NCBI GenBank assembly: GCA_937995595.1
Contig: CALKJW010000025.1
Coordinates: 24,264 to 88,263, forward strand
Direction: 5' to 3'
Source: an uncultured Phycisphaerales bacterium
GTDB lineage: Bacteria > Planctomycetota > Phycisphaerae > Phycisphaerales > UBA1924
DNA length: 64,000 nucleotides
Position numbers and translations under genes: made by a program. Below the pieces are notes generated by a model, which ran no database searches, had not been told where the DNA came from, and saw nothing but the letters and a program-made list of their open reading frames with translations. Below are positions 7,657-16,898 of the stretch, one piece after another; positions within the stretch are counted from its first letter, which is position 1; every line of letters begins with the position of its first letter.

Positions 7657-8952
7657 CTACTTCGCCGCGTCGCGGATCAGCAGCACCCGCTCCAGCCGCA
7701 CGCGGTCGCGGATCGGGCCCAGGTCGCCCGGATCGACGCGGATGCGCAGGCGGTCGCCGCCCGCGGTCCGCGGCAGGTCGAACGCCATCTGCAGGCGCAC
7801 CAGCGCGCCGCCCAGCCCGCCCGAGAACACCGGCACCGGGGCCCCGCCCGCGGGCACGACCTCGGCGGTGATCGTGCACTCGCCCCACGCCCGGTCGGAG
7901 TCGTCGAGCGCGGCCGCGCCGATCAGACGTATCGCCCCCTCGGGCAGCGCCCACTCGACGACCATCGGCCCGGGGATCAGCACGTCCGCGGCGTTGAGCG
8001 GCGCGGGCCGGTCGTCGCGGTATGCGCTGCGCGGGCCGGGCCGTCGCGACAGGCCGATCGGCTGGTGCGCCGCCACCGGCACCGCCGACAGGGGCACGAT
8101 CCGGCCCGGCTCGGGCGCGAGCGCCAGCAGGTCGCCCGGCGCAACCATCACGCCGGCGTCTGCTCCCGTTCCGCTGTTCACGTCGGCTCGCAGGCTCAGC
8201 AGCCCGCGCGAGACATCGGTCGTCGCGCCCGACAGGCGCGCCACCGTCCCGTCGCTCAGCCACGCCACCGGCCCTGCTGCGGGGACCGGCGGGTTGGCCA
8301 ACCGGACCTCGGCAATCTGCGAAACCGGGATGACCGCGCGCGCGCCGCCCGTCTGCACCACCGCCGCGAACGCGCCGTCGGCGGGCGAGGCGGTCGGACG
8401 GATCGACTCGACGAAACCTTCCAAGCGGTCGCCGTTGGCGAGCACGAGCAGGTCGGTCGCCGTTTCGGCCCCGCGCGCCGACTCGCCGGGCCGGACGACG
8501 ACTCGCCGCACGCGGTCGAGATCGATCGAGAACTCACCGAAGCGATCGGACACCCACGCCAGCCGCTCGCCCGCGTCGGCGATCGGCCCCGGCCTGCCGG
8601 GGAATCGCTGGCCGTCGGTCAACTCGACCCAGCCCGAGGTCGGCGGCGCGGCCGCCGCGGAAGCGTCGGACCAGCCCCCCCCGCCCCCCCCGCTGCCGCC
8701 GGCCCACCACCGCGGCACCAGCGCCAGCACGCCCGACAGCGGGCGCGCCCGCTCGGCGCCGCGCGGCTCGACCGTGCGCACCTCGGCCGATGCGCGGCCG
8801 ATCTCGATCGAGGAAACCGCCACCGTCTCGGCCGCGCCGGCGCGGTCGAGCAGCGACATCTCGGCGATGGGCGGCGCGCCGGCGTCGGCCCCCGCCCGCG
8901 CAACGGACGAGGCGAGCAGGCAGAGCGCGATGATCGCGGGTGTGCTGGTCAT
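7657..8952 (-). CDS. secreted hypothetical protein with probable C-terminal beta-sandwich (NPCBM-like)
   Basis: 431 aa. The start MTSTPAIIALCLLASSVARA at 8952 overlaps the stop of the upstream squalene-repeat gene (ATGA) and provides a signal peptide; the tracked ORF reaching 10035 is a shadow extension. The middle repeats short beta-rich modules (LVLANGDRLEGFV, VSQIAEVRLANPP). The last ~130 residues (VVEWALPEGAIRLIGAAALDD..., LRIRVDPGDLG) resemble NPCBM-type carbohydrate-binding sandwiches. It contains a Gly-rich stretch (GGSGGGGGGW) around residue 85. It is the fourth gene of the DUF4175-like operon, so an envelope or periplasmic role is likely; the specific function is unknown. Confidence 0.6.
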   Translation of the reverse strand: MTSTPAIIALCLLASSVARAGADAGAPPIAEMSLLDRAGAAETVAVSSIEIGRASAEVRTVEPRGAERARPLSGVLALVPRWWAGGSGGGGGGWSDASAAAAPPTSGWVELTDGQRFPGRPGPIADAGERLAWVSDRFGEFSIDLDRVRRVVVRPGESARGAETATDLLVLANGDRLEGFVESIRPTASPADGAFAAVVQTGGARAVIPVSQIAEVRLANPPVPAAGPVAWLSDGTVARLSGATTDVSRGLLSLRADVNSGTGADAGVMVAPGDLLALAPEPGRIVPLSAVPVAAHQPIGLSRRPGPRSAYRDDRPAPLNAADVLIPGPMVVEWALPEGAIRLIGAAALDDSDRAWGECTITAEVVPAGGAPVPVFSGGLGGALVRLQMAFDLPRTAGGDRLRIRVDPGDLGPIRDRVRLERVLLIRDAAK

Positions 8953-10061
8953 TTCTGGAAGATCGGCAGCAGGCGCTTGGGCATCTGAAGGATGATGAGC
9001 GCCATCGCCGTGCCGTACGAGGGACCCACGCTCTGGTCGGCCCACGAGCCGTCGTCGGCCTGGCGCTCCAGCAGTTCGCGGCGGATCGCGGGCCACCACT
9101 CGGCCCACGACGGCCCGCCGGCGAGGTACATCGCCTGCACGGCGTAGTAGTGCCCGTAGAAGTAGTGCGCGCTGGGCGCGTTGGTCGCGCCCGGCAGCGC
9201 GGTGTTGCGGAGGTACTCCACGCCCTTGTCGATCGCGTCGTCCTTGTAGATGCCGGCGTAGTAGAGGCTCGCCACGCCCGCGGCCGAGCGCGGCCACGCC
9301 GAGTAGCCCTGGTTCAACTGGTAGCGGAACCCGCCGTCGGGGTTCTGGCACTGCCGCACGTACTCGACGGCCTTGTCGATCACCCCGCGCGGGACCTCGA
9401 TCCCCGCGTTGCGGGCCGAGCGCAGCGCCATGATCTGGCAGATGGTCACCGACACGTCGGCGTCGTAGGGCACGGGGTTGTAGCGCCAGCCGCCGTCGGG
9501 GTTCTGCGACTGCTCGATGAGCCGGCACGCCTTCACCAGCGCCTCGTGCACGCGCGCGGCGTAGGGCGTCTCGCCGCCGCCGCTGGTCATGCCGTAGACC
9601 TCGCCCAGGAACAGCGCGGCGAAACCGTGCCCGTACATCGGGCCGTTGGTCGAGTCCGACGCGAGCAGGCCCGTCTCGGTGCTGGAGCGGAGGACGAACT
9701 CCAGCCCCTTCTCGACCTGTTTGCCGTAGGGACCGCGACCGGGCAGGTTCCCGTCGGCCAGCATCGCGATGCTCGCCAGCGCGGTGACGGCGATGTTCTT
9801 GCCGAAGCGGCCCGAGCCGAACGACCCGTCCTCGTTCTGCTCGGATGCGAGGAACGCCAGGCCGCGTTCGATCGCAACGTCGAGTTCGGGCGTCATCTCG
9901 CCCTCGAGCGGCTTGTTCTCGGCCGATGCGCCGCCGTCGGGGCGCTGCGCGGGGCGGCCGTCGCCCGCGGGCTCGCCGGGCGCGGCGTCCTCGGGCTGCG
10001 TGCCCGCGTGGGCGACGCCCAGCGCGAGCAGACACGCCGCCATTCCCGCGTTGCAGATCAT
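8949..10061 (-). CDS. secreted squalene-cyclase/prenyltransferase-repeat protein (alpha/alpha toroid)
   Basis: 370 aa. The start MICNAGMAACLLALGVAHA at 10061 follows AAGGAGTCCGG, a strong ribosome binding site, and encodes a signal peptide. After an acidic/Pro linker come repeated QxxDG[SG][FW] motifs (QNEDGSFGSG, QNPDGGWRY, QNPDGGFRY, QADDGSWADQ) typical of the terpene-cyclase-like toroid fold. The DxDD catalytic motif of true squalene-hopene cyclases was not seen, so this is more likely a non-catalytic scaffold or peptide-binding toroid. Proteins of this type commonly sit in planctomycete envelope operons. The stop overlaps the next gene's start. Confidence 0.75.
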   Translation of the reverse strand: MICNAGMAACLLALGVAHAGTQPEDAAPGEPAGDGRPAQRPDGGASAENKPLEGEMTPELDVAIERGLAFLASEQNEDGSFGSGRFGKNIAVTALASIAMLADGNLPGRGPYGKQVEKGLEFVLRSSTETGLLASDSTNGPMYGHGFAALFLGEVYGMTSGGGETPYAARVHEALVKACRLIEQSQNPDGGWRYNPVPYDADVSVTICQIMALRSARNAGIEVPRGVIDKAVEYVRQCQNPDGGFRYQLNQGYSAWPRSAAGVASLYYAGIYKDDAIDKGVEYLRNTALPGATNAPSAHYFYGHYYAVQAMYLAGGPSWAEWWPAIRRELLERQADDGSWADQSVGPSYGTAMALIILQMPKRLLPIFQK

Positions 10062-10119
10062 CCCGGACTCCTTGGCTCGCTGAGTGGTCGCGTCGGCGCT
10101 TTGCGTCCCCGTGTGCCTG

Positions 10120-10869
10120 TTACTGCCCGCCCGTGCTCTCCTCGGCCAGACGACGGTAGTAGTCCTGCGTGCGCTTGTTGTAGAGCGCGCTGAAGCGGTC
10201 GCCCGAGCCCTGCATGAGCATCTCGCGCACGCGCGCCGGCAGCGCGCCCCACGCCGCGCGGGCCGAGTCCAGCAGCGGGTTGAGCGCGCCCTCCTGCAGC
10301 GTCGGGCCATCGTGCTCCTGCGGGTCGCTGCCCGCGGCCTGCTGCTGGGCCGACTGTTGCTGCTGCTGCTGACGCTGGCGCGGCGAGCTGCGCGGGTCGT
10401 CCTGCTGCTGGCTCTGCGACTGCTGCTGCTGTTGCTGGCTCTGCCGGTCGAGGCTGCTGATCAACTGGTCGAGTTTGCGGAGCGCGTCTTCCTGCACGCG
10501 CTGGGTCGCGAGGCCGACGTCGCGCGACTCGGTGAGCCGCCTGGCCGCGTCGCCCATCAGCGCGACGGCCTGCTGGAACGCCTGGCCGAGTTCCTGCCCG
10601 GAGAGCAGTTTGTCGAGTTGGGCCTTGTCGGTCTCATCCTCGGCCGCGCCCTGGCTCAGGCCGAGCAACTCATCGAGCGAGGGCAGGGCGTCGCCCTTGG
10701 GCGGCGCGGGCCTGGTCTCGGCGGGCTTGGACTTGGGCTCCGCCGCGGGCTGCGCGGGCGCCGGCCCGGGCTGCGGCGGCGCGGGCGGGGTGGGCGGCGC
10801 CTGCGCGAGCGAGCGAGCGCCGAACACCAACGCCAGCACCACGGCCGCCGCGGCTGTACGGTTCGTCAC
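10120..10869 (-). CDS. secreted glutamine-rich coiled-coil protein, function unknown
   Basis: 249 aa. GTG at 10869 overlaps the stop of the DUF4175-like gene (GTGA). The signal peptide is TNRTAAAAVVLALVFGARSLA; a Pro/Ala linker and a helical region (DKAQLDKLLSGQELGQAFQQAV) follow, then a poly-Gln segment (QSQQQQQQSQSQQQDD and a second Q6 run), and a C-terminal helical piece (ALPARVREMLMQGSGDRFSALYNKRTQDYYRRLAE). That last motif is conserved in planctomycete proteins next to DUF4175-like genes, in my recollection. It probably partners with the large upstream protein, whose C-terminal half is also Gln-rich coiled coil. No enzymatic motif was seen. Confidence 0.65.
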   Translation of the reverse strand: MTNRTAAAAVVLALVFGARSLAQAPPTPPAPPQPGPAPAQPAAEPKSKPAETRPAPPKGDALPSLDELLGLSQGAAEDETDKAQLDKLLSGQELGQAFQQAVALMGDAARRLTESRDVGLATQRVQEDALRKLDQLISSLDRQSQQQQQQSQSQQQDDPRSSPRQRQQQQQQSAQQQAAGSDPQEHDGPTLQEGALNPLLDSARAAWGALPARVREMLMQGSGDRFSALYNKRTQDYYRRLAEESTGGQ

Positions 10870-13800
10870 GGCCGCCTCCCTTCGTTGCCGGCGGGCTGGT
10901 CGCCGCCGCGCTGACGCGAGATCCGATCGAGCAGTTCGCGGGCCTGCTCGGCGATGCCCTGCTGCAGCGTCGCGGCGTCGCCGGCGGCGTCGGCGCGGAC
11001 GCGCTCGGGCGCGTCGGAGGCGGCGCGGGTCATCTCGATCGCCTCCTGCTGCATGGCGCGCAGGAGTTTCAACTCCGCCGCTGGCGGGACGAGCGGCTGC
11101 TGCCCGCTCTGCCCGCCGCCCTGGCCCTGCTGGGCCTGCTCCTGCTCGCGGAAGTCTTCCTCGCCGCGCGACTGGTCGAGCGCCTCGATGAGTTGCGCCA
11201 GCACGCGCGCGGCGGAGGTCTGGCGGCGCACCACGCCCTCGTCGGGCTCGCCCAGGGCGAGTTGCTCGGCGGCGGCTCGCATCAGGTCGTCGAGCCGCCG
11301 GTGGGCGAACTCGAACACCCTGGCCTCGGAGAGTTCGGCGGTGTCGTTCTTGAACTGGGCCAGGTCCTCGCGGAGGGTCTGCTGGTCCTGCCCGATGAGC
11401 CGCGCGGCGTTGCGGGTGCGGCGGTTGAGTTCCTCGGCGCGGAGCGCGTCGGCGCTGTCGCGCAGCGCGACCTGCCGGGCCAGCGCCTCGGCGTACTTCT
11501 TCCTGAGTTCGGCGCGCTTGCGCTGCTGCTCGCGCTGCGCCGCCTCGCGGTCGAGTCTGGCCGCCAGGTCGCGCGCCTCGCGCAGGTTCTTCAGGCTCGC
11601 GGTCTCGCGCTCCTCGGCCTCGCCCGAGTCGACCGGCGTGCGGCGCAGCGCGGCGGTCGCGCCGGCCTGCTCCGCCGCCGCGGCGTCGATCAGCCGCGCC
11701 ACGGGCGCCAGTTCGCGCGGGCCGGCGTTGGCTTCCTCGAGCACGGCCAGCGTGTTGACGTGCAGCCGGGCCATGTTGCGGTCGAGCCCGGCGAACCGGC
11801 CGGTGTCGCGCGCGGCCCCGAGCGCGGCCAGTTCGTCGGTCTGCGCGCGGATCAGCGCGTCGAGCGACTCGATCAGGCTCGCCAGCGCGCGGCGCAGCAC
11901 CTCGTCGCGGTTGCGCGCCGTCTGGTCGAGGTCCTGCAGCATCTGCTCCAGCGCCTGGATGGCCTGGCTCTGCTGCTGCTGGGCGTTGTTGGTCTGGTTG
12001 CCCCGGGCCTGCCGGGCCGCCTGTTCCATGCGCTCGGGCACCTGCTCGCGCCGCCCGCGCTGGGCCGCCCGCGACATCGACTGGGCCGCGGCGGGGTCGC
12101 TCCTGCGCATCGACTCCTCGCGCGACTGCATGTCCTCGATCGCGCGCCGGGTGCGCTCGGCCAGTTCCTCCTGCTGGCGCGCGATCCCGGCCAGATCCTG
12201 CCGCTCCTGCGGCGTGAGTTGCTCGGCGCTGCGCCCGGTGGTGCGCCGACCCGCGTCGGCCGTCCGGTCGCGCAGGTCGCGCTGGGCCTGGAGCGCCTGC
12301 TCGACGGCGCGTCGCGCGGCCCAGGTGTCCTGCCCCTGGTCGAGCATCTCGATCAGCGAGGCCAGTTCGTCGCGCACGTCCTGCTGGGCCTGCTGGGCGC
12401 GGGCGCGCTCGGGCGCGCCGGCCTCCGGGCCCGCGTTCTCCTGCGACGCGCGGTCCGCCGCCGCCGACAACTCCTGCCCCGCCTGCACCGAGCGACGCCC
12501 CGCGCGCTCGAGCGCGCCGCGGCTCTCGCGCAGCACGCTCTCGAGCGCGGGCTCCGCGGCGTCGTTCTCGGCCAGCCGCTCGGCGATGCGCCGCACCGCG
12601 TCCTGCTGGCGCGCCAGGCGCTCGGTGATGCCCGCCTGGGCCCGTTCGTTCTGGCGCGCCGCCTGCTCGCCGGCGCGGGCCGACGCCTGAGCCAGTTCGC
12701 GCTGGTCGCGCTCGATCTGGATCGCGTTGCGGCGCACGCCCGTGAGTTCTCCCCACACCTGCTCGATCAACTCGTCGCGCGAGATGATCCGCAGTTTGCG
12801 GACCAGCGAGCGCACCGGCTCGTGCCGGCAGCCGTCGAGCGCGAAAGTGTCCGCCGCGAGCGCGGTGACCCACACCTCGTCGCCCGGCCGCAGCGGCATG
12901 GCGGAGAGGTCCAGCATCGACTCGGCCAGCAACTGCCGCGCGCCCGCCGCGCCCTCGGACCGAGCGAAGATCTCCGGCTCGCCCAGCGGCTCGGGCGCGC
13001 CGCCCTCGGACCCTGCCGGTCGGCGCGCGACCCGTCTCTCCAGCGCGACCCACGCCAGCCCCACGTCGTCGCGCGCCTCGCCCGCGATGTCGACCACCGC
13101 CGTGGGCAGCAGCGACTTGTCCTCGGCCGGCCGCACGATGACCGCCGTCGGCGGGTTGTCGCGCTGCACGTCGAAGCGGAACGAGCGTTCCTCCACGTCC
13201 GCGATGCCGTGCTCGTCCTCAACACGCACGGCGATCCGCACCGGATCGTCGAGCGTCCACGCGAGCACCCACTGGCGCGGGCCGAGTTCCAGCGACACGC
13301 CCTCGGGGCGCGACACCAGTTCCGCCGCGGGCTCGCCGAGCGAACGCCGCAGCCAGTCCGCGCCGCCCGCGGCGAAGGCCGCGGCGGCGGGCACGTCCTT
13401 GTTCAGGCGGATCGTCAGCCGCACCGCCGAGCCGGCCAGCAGCGGCGGGGGCGCGGCGCGTTCGTCGGTGCCCGAGCCGAGTTCGATGCGCCGCGCGGCG
13501 TCGGCGCCCCGCGCGTACTCGGGCTCGACCGCTTCGAGCGTCGCGCCGACGACCGCCGGTGGCTCGACCAGCAGCACCCGCGCGACCGGTGTGCGGTCGT
13601 CGCTGGTCTCGAAGAAGTACTCCAGCGCGACCGACGAGCCCGCGTCCGCCGCGCCCAGCGTGCCCGGCTCGATCAGTCGTTCGAACAGCGTGCCGACCAC
13701 GCCAGGCGCGGCCTGCACGGGCCGGTCCTGGCTGGTGAGCAGCACGCGCCGCCACTCGCCGGCGCGCCCGTCGGCGATCAGCCGATACTCGGCCGCGACG

Positions 13801-14513
13801 CGCGTCCGCGAGGCCGCGCTGTCGGACTTGAGCAGCGCGGCCCGCAGCGGCAGCGCCGCGCCCAGCGGGTGCACGGTTGCGCCCGTCGCGTCGGCCACGC
13901 CGGTGCGCTTGGGCCACTCCGCCGCGGCGAACGGCCACAGGACACGCTTGGCGCCGATCGAGGCCAGTTCCGGGGCCAGCGTGAACACCCCGGCCACGAC
14001 CAGCAGCGCCGCCAGCAGGTACCCGCCGTTGCGCGCCAAGAGGTCGCGCCGCACCGCGTCGGCCGGGCGCAGGGCCGCGGCCCGGCGCGAGGCCTCGGCG
14101 ATCACCGGCTCGGCCAGCGGCACGGGCTCGCCCGAGTCGCGCTGGCGCGCCAGGTCCACGCCGCTGGCCAGCACGCCGCGGAGTTCGGGCCGTTCGCGTT
14201 CGAGCCGCAGGGCCAGATCGGTCAGGCCGGGCGCAAACCGGGCCGCGGGCCAGACCGAGCGCGCGACCCACCACGCGATCGCGCCAAGCCCCAACGCCCA
14301 CGCCGCGATCCGCAGCGGCGCGGGGCTGCGCAGGAAGAAGTCCACAAAGCCCCACGCCAGCGCCGCGGCCACGGCGCACGCCAGCAGCACCGCCGCGCGT
14401 TCGCCAACCAGCACGGCGCGGGCCAGCCGACGCACCGCGCCCACCGCGCCGAGCATGCGCTGGGCGTCCGCGTGCGGCATCGGGCTGGGGCTGGCCTGCT
14501 GGTGCTGGGACAC
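10866..14513 (-). CDS. very large DUF4175-like membrane protein with extended coiled coils
   Basis: 1215 aa. The GTG start is preceded by GGAGG. Three hydrophobic helices lie near the N-terminus (about residues 40-62, 68-90 and 155-175: VLLACAVAAALAWGFVDFFL, LRIAAWALGLGAIAWWVAR, YLLAALLVVAGVFTLAPEL). Beta-rich domains (~residues 200-520) are followed by ~650 residues of Arg/Glu/Gln/Ala-rich coiled coil (repeated EQA, RAQQ, QRELAQ). The topology predicts a membrane-anchored periplasmic rod. DUF4175-family proteins occur in bacterial envelope operons without a defined biochemical role. It heads a four-gene operon with start/stop overlaps, implying stoichiometric production with the Gln-rich, toroid and beta-sandwich partners. 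Confidence 0.7.
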   Translation of the reverse strand: MSQHQQASPSPMPHADAQRMLGAVGAVRRLARAVLVGERAAVLLACAVAAALAWGFVDFFLRSPAPLRIAAWALGLGAIAWWVARSVWPAARFAPGLTDLALRLERERPELRGVLASGVDLARQRDSGEPVPLAEPVIAEASRRAAALRPADAVRRDLLARNGGYLLAALLVVAGVFTLAPELASIGAKRVLWPFAAAEWPKRTGVADATGATVHPLGAALPLRAALLKSDSAASRTRVAAEYRLIADGRAGEWRRVLLTSQDRPVQAAPGVVGTLFERLIEPGTLGAADAGSSVALEYFFETSDDRTPVARVLLVEPPAVVGATLEAVEPEYARGADAARRIELGSGTDERAAPPPLLAGSAVRLTIRLNKDVPAAAAFAAGGADWLRRSLGEPAAELVSRPEGVSLELGPRQWVLAWTLDDPVRIAVRVEDEHGIADVEERSFRFDVQRDNPPTAVIVRPAEDKSLLPTAVVDIAGEARDDVGLAWVALERRVARRPAGSEGGAPEPLGEPEIFARSEGAAGARQLLAESMLDLSAMPLRPGDEVWVTALAADTFALDGCRHEPVRSLVRKLRIISRDELIEQVWGELTGVRRNAIQIERDQRELAQASARAGEQAARQNERAQAGITERLARQQDAVRRIAERLAENDAAEPALESVLRESRGALERAGRRSVQAGQELSAAADRASQENAGPEAGAPERARAQQAQQDVRDELASLIEMLDQGQDTWAARRAVEQALQAQRDLRDRTADAGRRTTGRSAEQLTPQERQDLAGIARQQEELAERTRRAIEDMQSREESMRRSDPAAAQSMSRAAQRGRREQVPERMEQAARQARGNQTNNAQQQQSQAIQALEQMLQDLDQTARNRDEVLRRALASLIESLDALIRAQTDELAALGAARDTGRFAGLDRNMARLHVNTLAVLEEANAGPRELAPVARLIDAAAAEQAGATAALRRTPVDSGEAEERETASLKNLREARDLAARLDREAAQREQQRKRAELRKKYAEALARQVALRDSADALRAEELNRRTRNAARLIGQDQQTLREDLAQFKNDTAELSEARVFEFAHRRLDDLMRAAAEQLALGEPDEGVVRRQTSAARVLAQLIEALDQSRGEEDFREQEQAQQGQGGGQSGQQPLVPPAAELKLLRAMQQEAIEMTRAASDAPERVRADAAGDAATLQQGIAEQARELLDRISRQRGGDQPAGNEGRRP

Positions 14514-14833
14514 ATTCCCTCCATGGCCGGAGCGGGCCGATTGGGTCCTTCCCCGGCAGAACGCCCATACCGTCGGCCCGATTCACACAGTATCAACTAC
14601 AAACCGGGCATCGGCGAGACGGGGTTGTACCGGCAGCCGACCGTGGGGCAACGCGCGCTGGGCGCATTACCGGACCAAAAGCGAAAACGCCCCCTAGGAG
14701 GCACCGGGGGCACTTTCGCCTTGTGAGAAGGTGGACAGAAACGGCCGTCGAAGTGTGAAGTGTTCGACTGCGTGTGCACGTAGTGATACGGCGACCGCGG
14801 CGCGACGGTTCGATCCGGGCCCGATTTTGTTCT
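14514..14833. other. intergenic region upstream of the envelope operon
   Basis: 320 bp without a gene. It holds a minus-strand terminator-like hairpin (14677-14719) and, between that and 14513, the presumed promoter of the DUF4175-like operon; TTGATA on the minus strand is a possible -35 but no good -10 pairs with it. Confidence 0.45.
14677..14719 (-). terminator. terminator-like hairpin after the SnoaL-like gene
   Basis: The minus strand reads GCGAAA, two mismatched bases, GGGGGC, a 12-nt loop, then GCCCCC, two bases, TTTCGC and TTTT. The stem of about 12 bp with a 2x2 internal loop and a terminal T run fits an intrinsic terminator ~115 bp beyond the stop at 14834. Confidence 0.5.
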
Positions 14834-15349
14834 TCAAGTCCTTGTCGTTACTGGTGTTACAGTACCGTACATGAACTCTTCCCGAACAATCTTTCCGTTC
14901 TTCACCTCGTACACGCCGACTTCTTCCATCAGCGTGCGCTGGCCGTTGGCCCGGTTCTCGACGTCCATTCGGAACCGGACGGCAAACCCGCTGGCGCCCA
15001 CGTAGGGACCCTCGGCGCTCGCGCCGTGAACCTGGTTCTCGGCGTACCACTGCTCGCCCTTCTGGCGCACGGCGTTGCGTCCGACCCACTCCATCGCGAC
15101 GCCCTCGCCCTCGCACGACACGATCCCGGGCGACCAGAACCTGTCCTCGATCTCGGTCCACTGGCCGCGGTTGAACATCTCGACCAGTGCGCGACCGATC
15201 TCGCCGGGGCCGGGGCCGGGGCCGGTCTTCACGGCGCGAACGGTCGCGGCTTTCCTGGCGGGCTTCTTGCCCGCCGCGCCGCGTGCGGCGGGCTTCTTTG
15301 ACTTGCCGGCGGGTCTGGCCCTGCCGGCCTTGGACTTCTTCTTCGCCAT
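14834..15349 (-). CDS. SnoaL/NTF2-like domain protein with a histone-H1-like basic N-terminal tail
   Basis: 171 aa. The ATG at 15349 follows GGAG at an 8-base spacing; a GTG three codons upstream is too close to that site. Residues ~1-40 are a Lys/Ala/Pro tail (AKKKSKAGRARPAGKSKKPA...), then a GPGPGPGE linker encoded by GGGGCC hexamers. Residues ~50-165 look like a SnoaL-like NTF2 fold (EIGRALVEMFNRGQWTEIEDRFWSP, VRQKGEQWYAENQVHG, VYEVKNGKIVREEFMY). Such domains are small polyketide-cyclase or isomerase-like folds, often of unknown substrate. The tail could bind DNA or RNA or acidic surfaces. It appears monocistronic. Confidence 0.7.
   Translation of the reverse strand: MAKKKSKAGRARPAGKSKKPAARGAAGKKPARKAATVRAVKTGPGPGPGEIGRALVEMFNRGQWTEIEDRFWSPGIVSCEGEGVAMEWVGRNAVRQKGEQWYAENQVHGASAEGPYVGASGFAVRFRMDVENRANGQRTLMEEVGVYEVKNGKIVREEFMYGTVTPVTTRT
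15206..15223. repeat. GGGGCC hexanucleotide x3
   Basis: Three perfect GGGGCC units on the plus strand encode the GPGPGP linker of the SnoaL-like protein on the minus strand. The G-rich strand has four consecutive G4 or G2+ blocks, so a quadruplex is conceivable. Confidence 0.6.
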
Positions 15350-15510
15350 GGCGTGCACTCCGACGGACAGCGTACCGACCTGATGCTCCGAGCGGCCCTC
15401 GCGGCCGACGCGTGTGGTATACCGCGCCGCCGCGTCCGGCGCGGTCGGTGGACAACTCCGCGTTGCGCAAAGTTCGGGTCAACCGTCGGCCGGGGTCGCC
15501 CCTCGGCCCC

Positions 15511-16728
15511 TCACGCGGCCATGGCCTGCATCACCCGGATGAGTTGGCGCATGTCGGCATCGGGCGCGTCTTCCAGGCCCAGTTTGCGGCGGATGGTGTC
15601 GGCGGTCTCGCGCTCCGGCCGCACGGTGCAACTGAGCAGGCGCTCGCCGTTCTGCCCGGCGATGTACGCGATGACCGCGCCGTCGTCGGCCGCTTCGACC
15701 TCGATGTTCTGCCCCGCGACGGTCATGCGCTCCGACCCCCCGCGGGTCTCGAGTTTGAGCGCCCGCTCCATCTGGTCGTCCATCATCTCGATGAGTTGGA
15801 CCTGCACGGCGTCGGTGACGGCCTCCAGATTGTCGACACGGTCGCCCAGGTGCGAGAAGACCTCGAGCGCGCCGCGGTAGTCCTGGGCCGCGTCGGCGAC
15901 GATCCGCCCGACTTCCGACGACTCGAGGCCGAAGAGTTTCTCCGCCGTGGTCTGGAGGGGCGCGTGCACGATGGGCAGGCCGTCGGCGTTGAGTTGCACC
16001 GCGCCGACGTAGTAGGCGATGCGCTGCAGGCGCGCGACGCTGTCCACCCGCACGTCCACCGTCGGCGGGGCGTGGTGCCACGCGATCGGGCGCGCCAGCA
16101 CCGTGGGCAGTTTCCACTTGCGCACGAGGGTCGCGGCGACGTCCGTGTGCGTGAAATCCAGCCGGTCCAGTTCGGTGGCGAACAGCCTGGCCGGCGACGG
16201 GCACCCCCGGACCAGCCGCACGTACTCCTCGCCGAGCATCCGGGCCATCAGCGGGACGGCGCAGTCGAGCATCAGGCCGACCACGAACGCCTCGGCCGTC
16301 AGCGCGGGGCACTGGGCCCGCGCGATCGCCGACGCGAGGCTGGCGCGGAACACCGACTGGCCCCACACCGCGCGCGAGAGTTCGTTCACGCCCGGCAGGG
16401 CCGCGGCGCGGCTGAGATAGAACCCCAGGCACACGGCCTTGGTGCGCTCCGTGCCCAGCAGCACCAGCGCGCGCTCCAGCCGCGTCACCGGGGCGCGCTG
16501 CGCGTAGTAGGCCGAGTTGGCCAGCCGGAGCAGGCGGCCCGTGAGCGCCCAGTCGGTCTGCACCGCGGCGCACCAGTCCTTGAGTTGCGAGCGCTCGTCC
16601 TGGGCCAGTTCCATCACGCGGATGGCGACCCTGGGCTGCGTCTCCAGCCCGATGCGCTCGAGCCGGCGCCCGATGCTCTCGTACAGGTCCTCGATCTCGA
16701 TGGCTGAAAGGTCGCGCCGCGGCTTCAT
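15511..16728 (-). CDS. HDOD domain protein (signal-output/regulatory)
   Basis: 405 aa. The start MKPRRDLSAIEIEDLYE at 16728 is preceded by GGAGG seven bases upstream; the tracked extension to 18009 is antisense to other genes. Residues ~20-290 match an HDOD fold: LKDWCAAVQTDWALTGRLLRLANSAYYAQR, ALVLLGTERTKAVCLGF, AEAFVVGLMLDCAVPLMAR, FTHTDVAATLVRKWKLP, AIAWHHAPP. As usual for HDOD, most HD-phosphohydrolase metal ligands are absent, so it is probably a protein-protein module in signalling. The C-terminal ~100 residues (AGQNIEVEAADDGAVIAYIAG) are unassigned. It stands alone. Confidence 0.8.
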   Translation of the reverse strand: MKPRRDLSAIEIEDLYESIGRRLERIGLETQPRVAIRVMELAQDERSQLKDWCAAVQTDWALTGRLLRLANSAYYAQRAPVTRLERALVLLGTERTKAVCLGFYLSRAAALPGVNELSRAVWGQSVFRASLASAIARAQCPALTAEAFVVGLMLDCAVPLMARMLGEEYVRLVRGCPSPARLFATELDRLDFTHTDVAATLVRKWKLPTVLARPIAWHHAPPTVDVRVDSVARLQRIAYYVGAVQLNADGLPIVHAPLQTTAEKLFGLESSEVGRIVADAAQDYRGALEVFSHLGDRVDNLEAVTDAVQVQLIEMMDDQMERALKLETRGGSERMTVAGQNIEVEAADDGAVIAYIAGQNGERLLSCTVRPERETADTIRRKLGLEDAPDADMRQLIRVMQAMAA

Positions 16729-16898
16729 GGGCACGCCTCCCCCACGGGTCGGGCGCGGTTCCTGTCGGCGCGCAGATCCCGCCGGGAGTTGTCGCCGCAC
16801 GAAGGGACCATCGCAGGATTGATCGTCCAGAATGCGCGCCGTCTTGTCGTCAACCGGCCAAGGGAACACCCGACCGCGCGACGCTTGGTCCGAGAACG

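Noticed and set aside
11193-14726. Plus-strand ORF of 1177 aa
   Set aside because: Antisense to the DUF4175-like gene; composition is typical of a GC-rich complementary frame.
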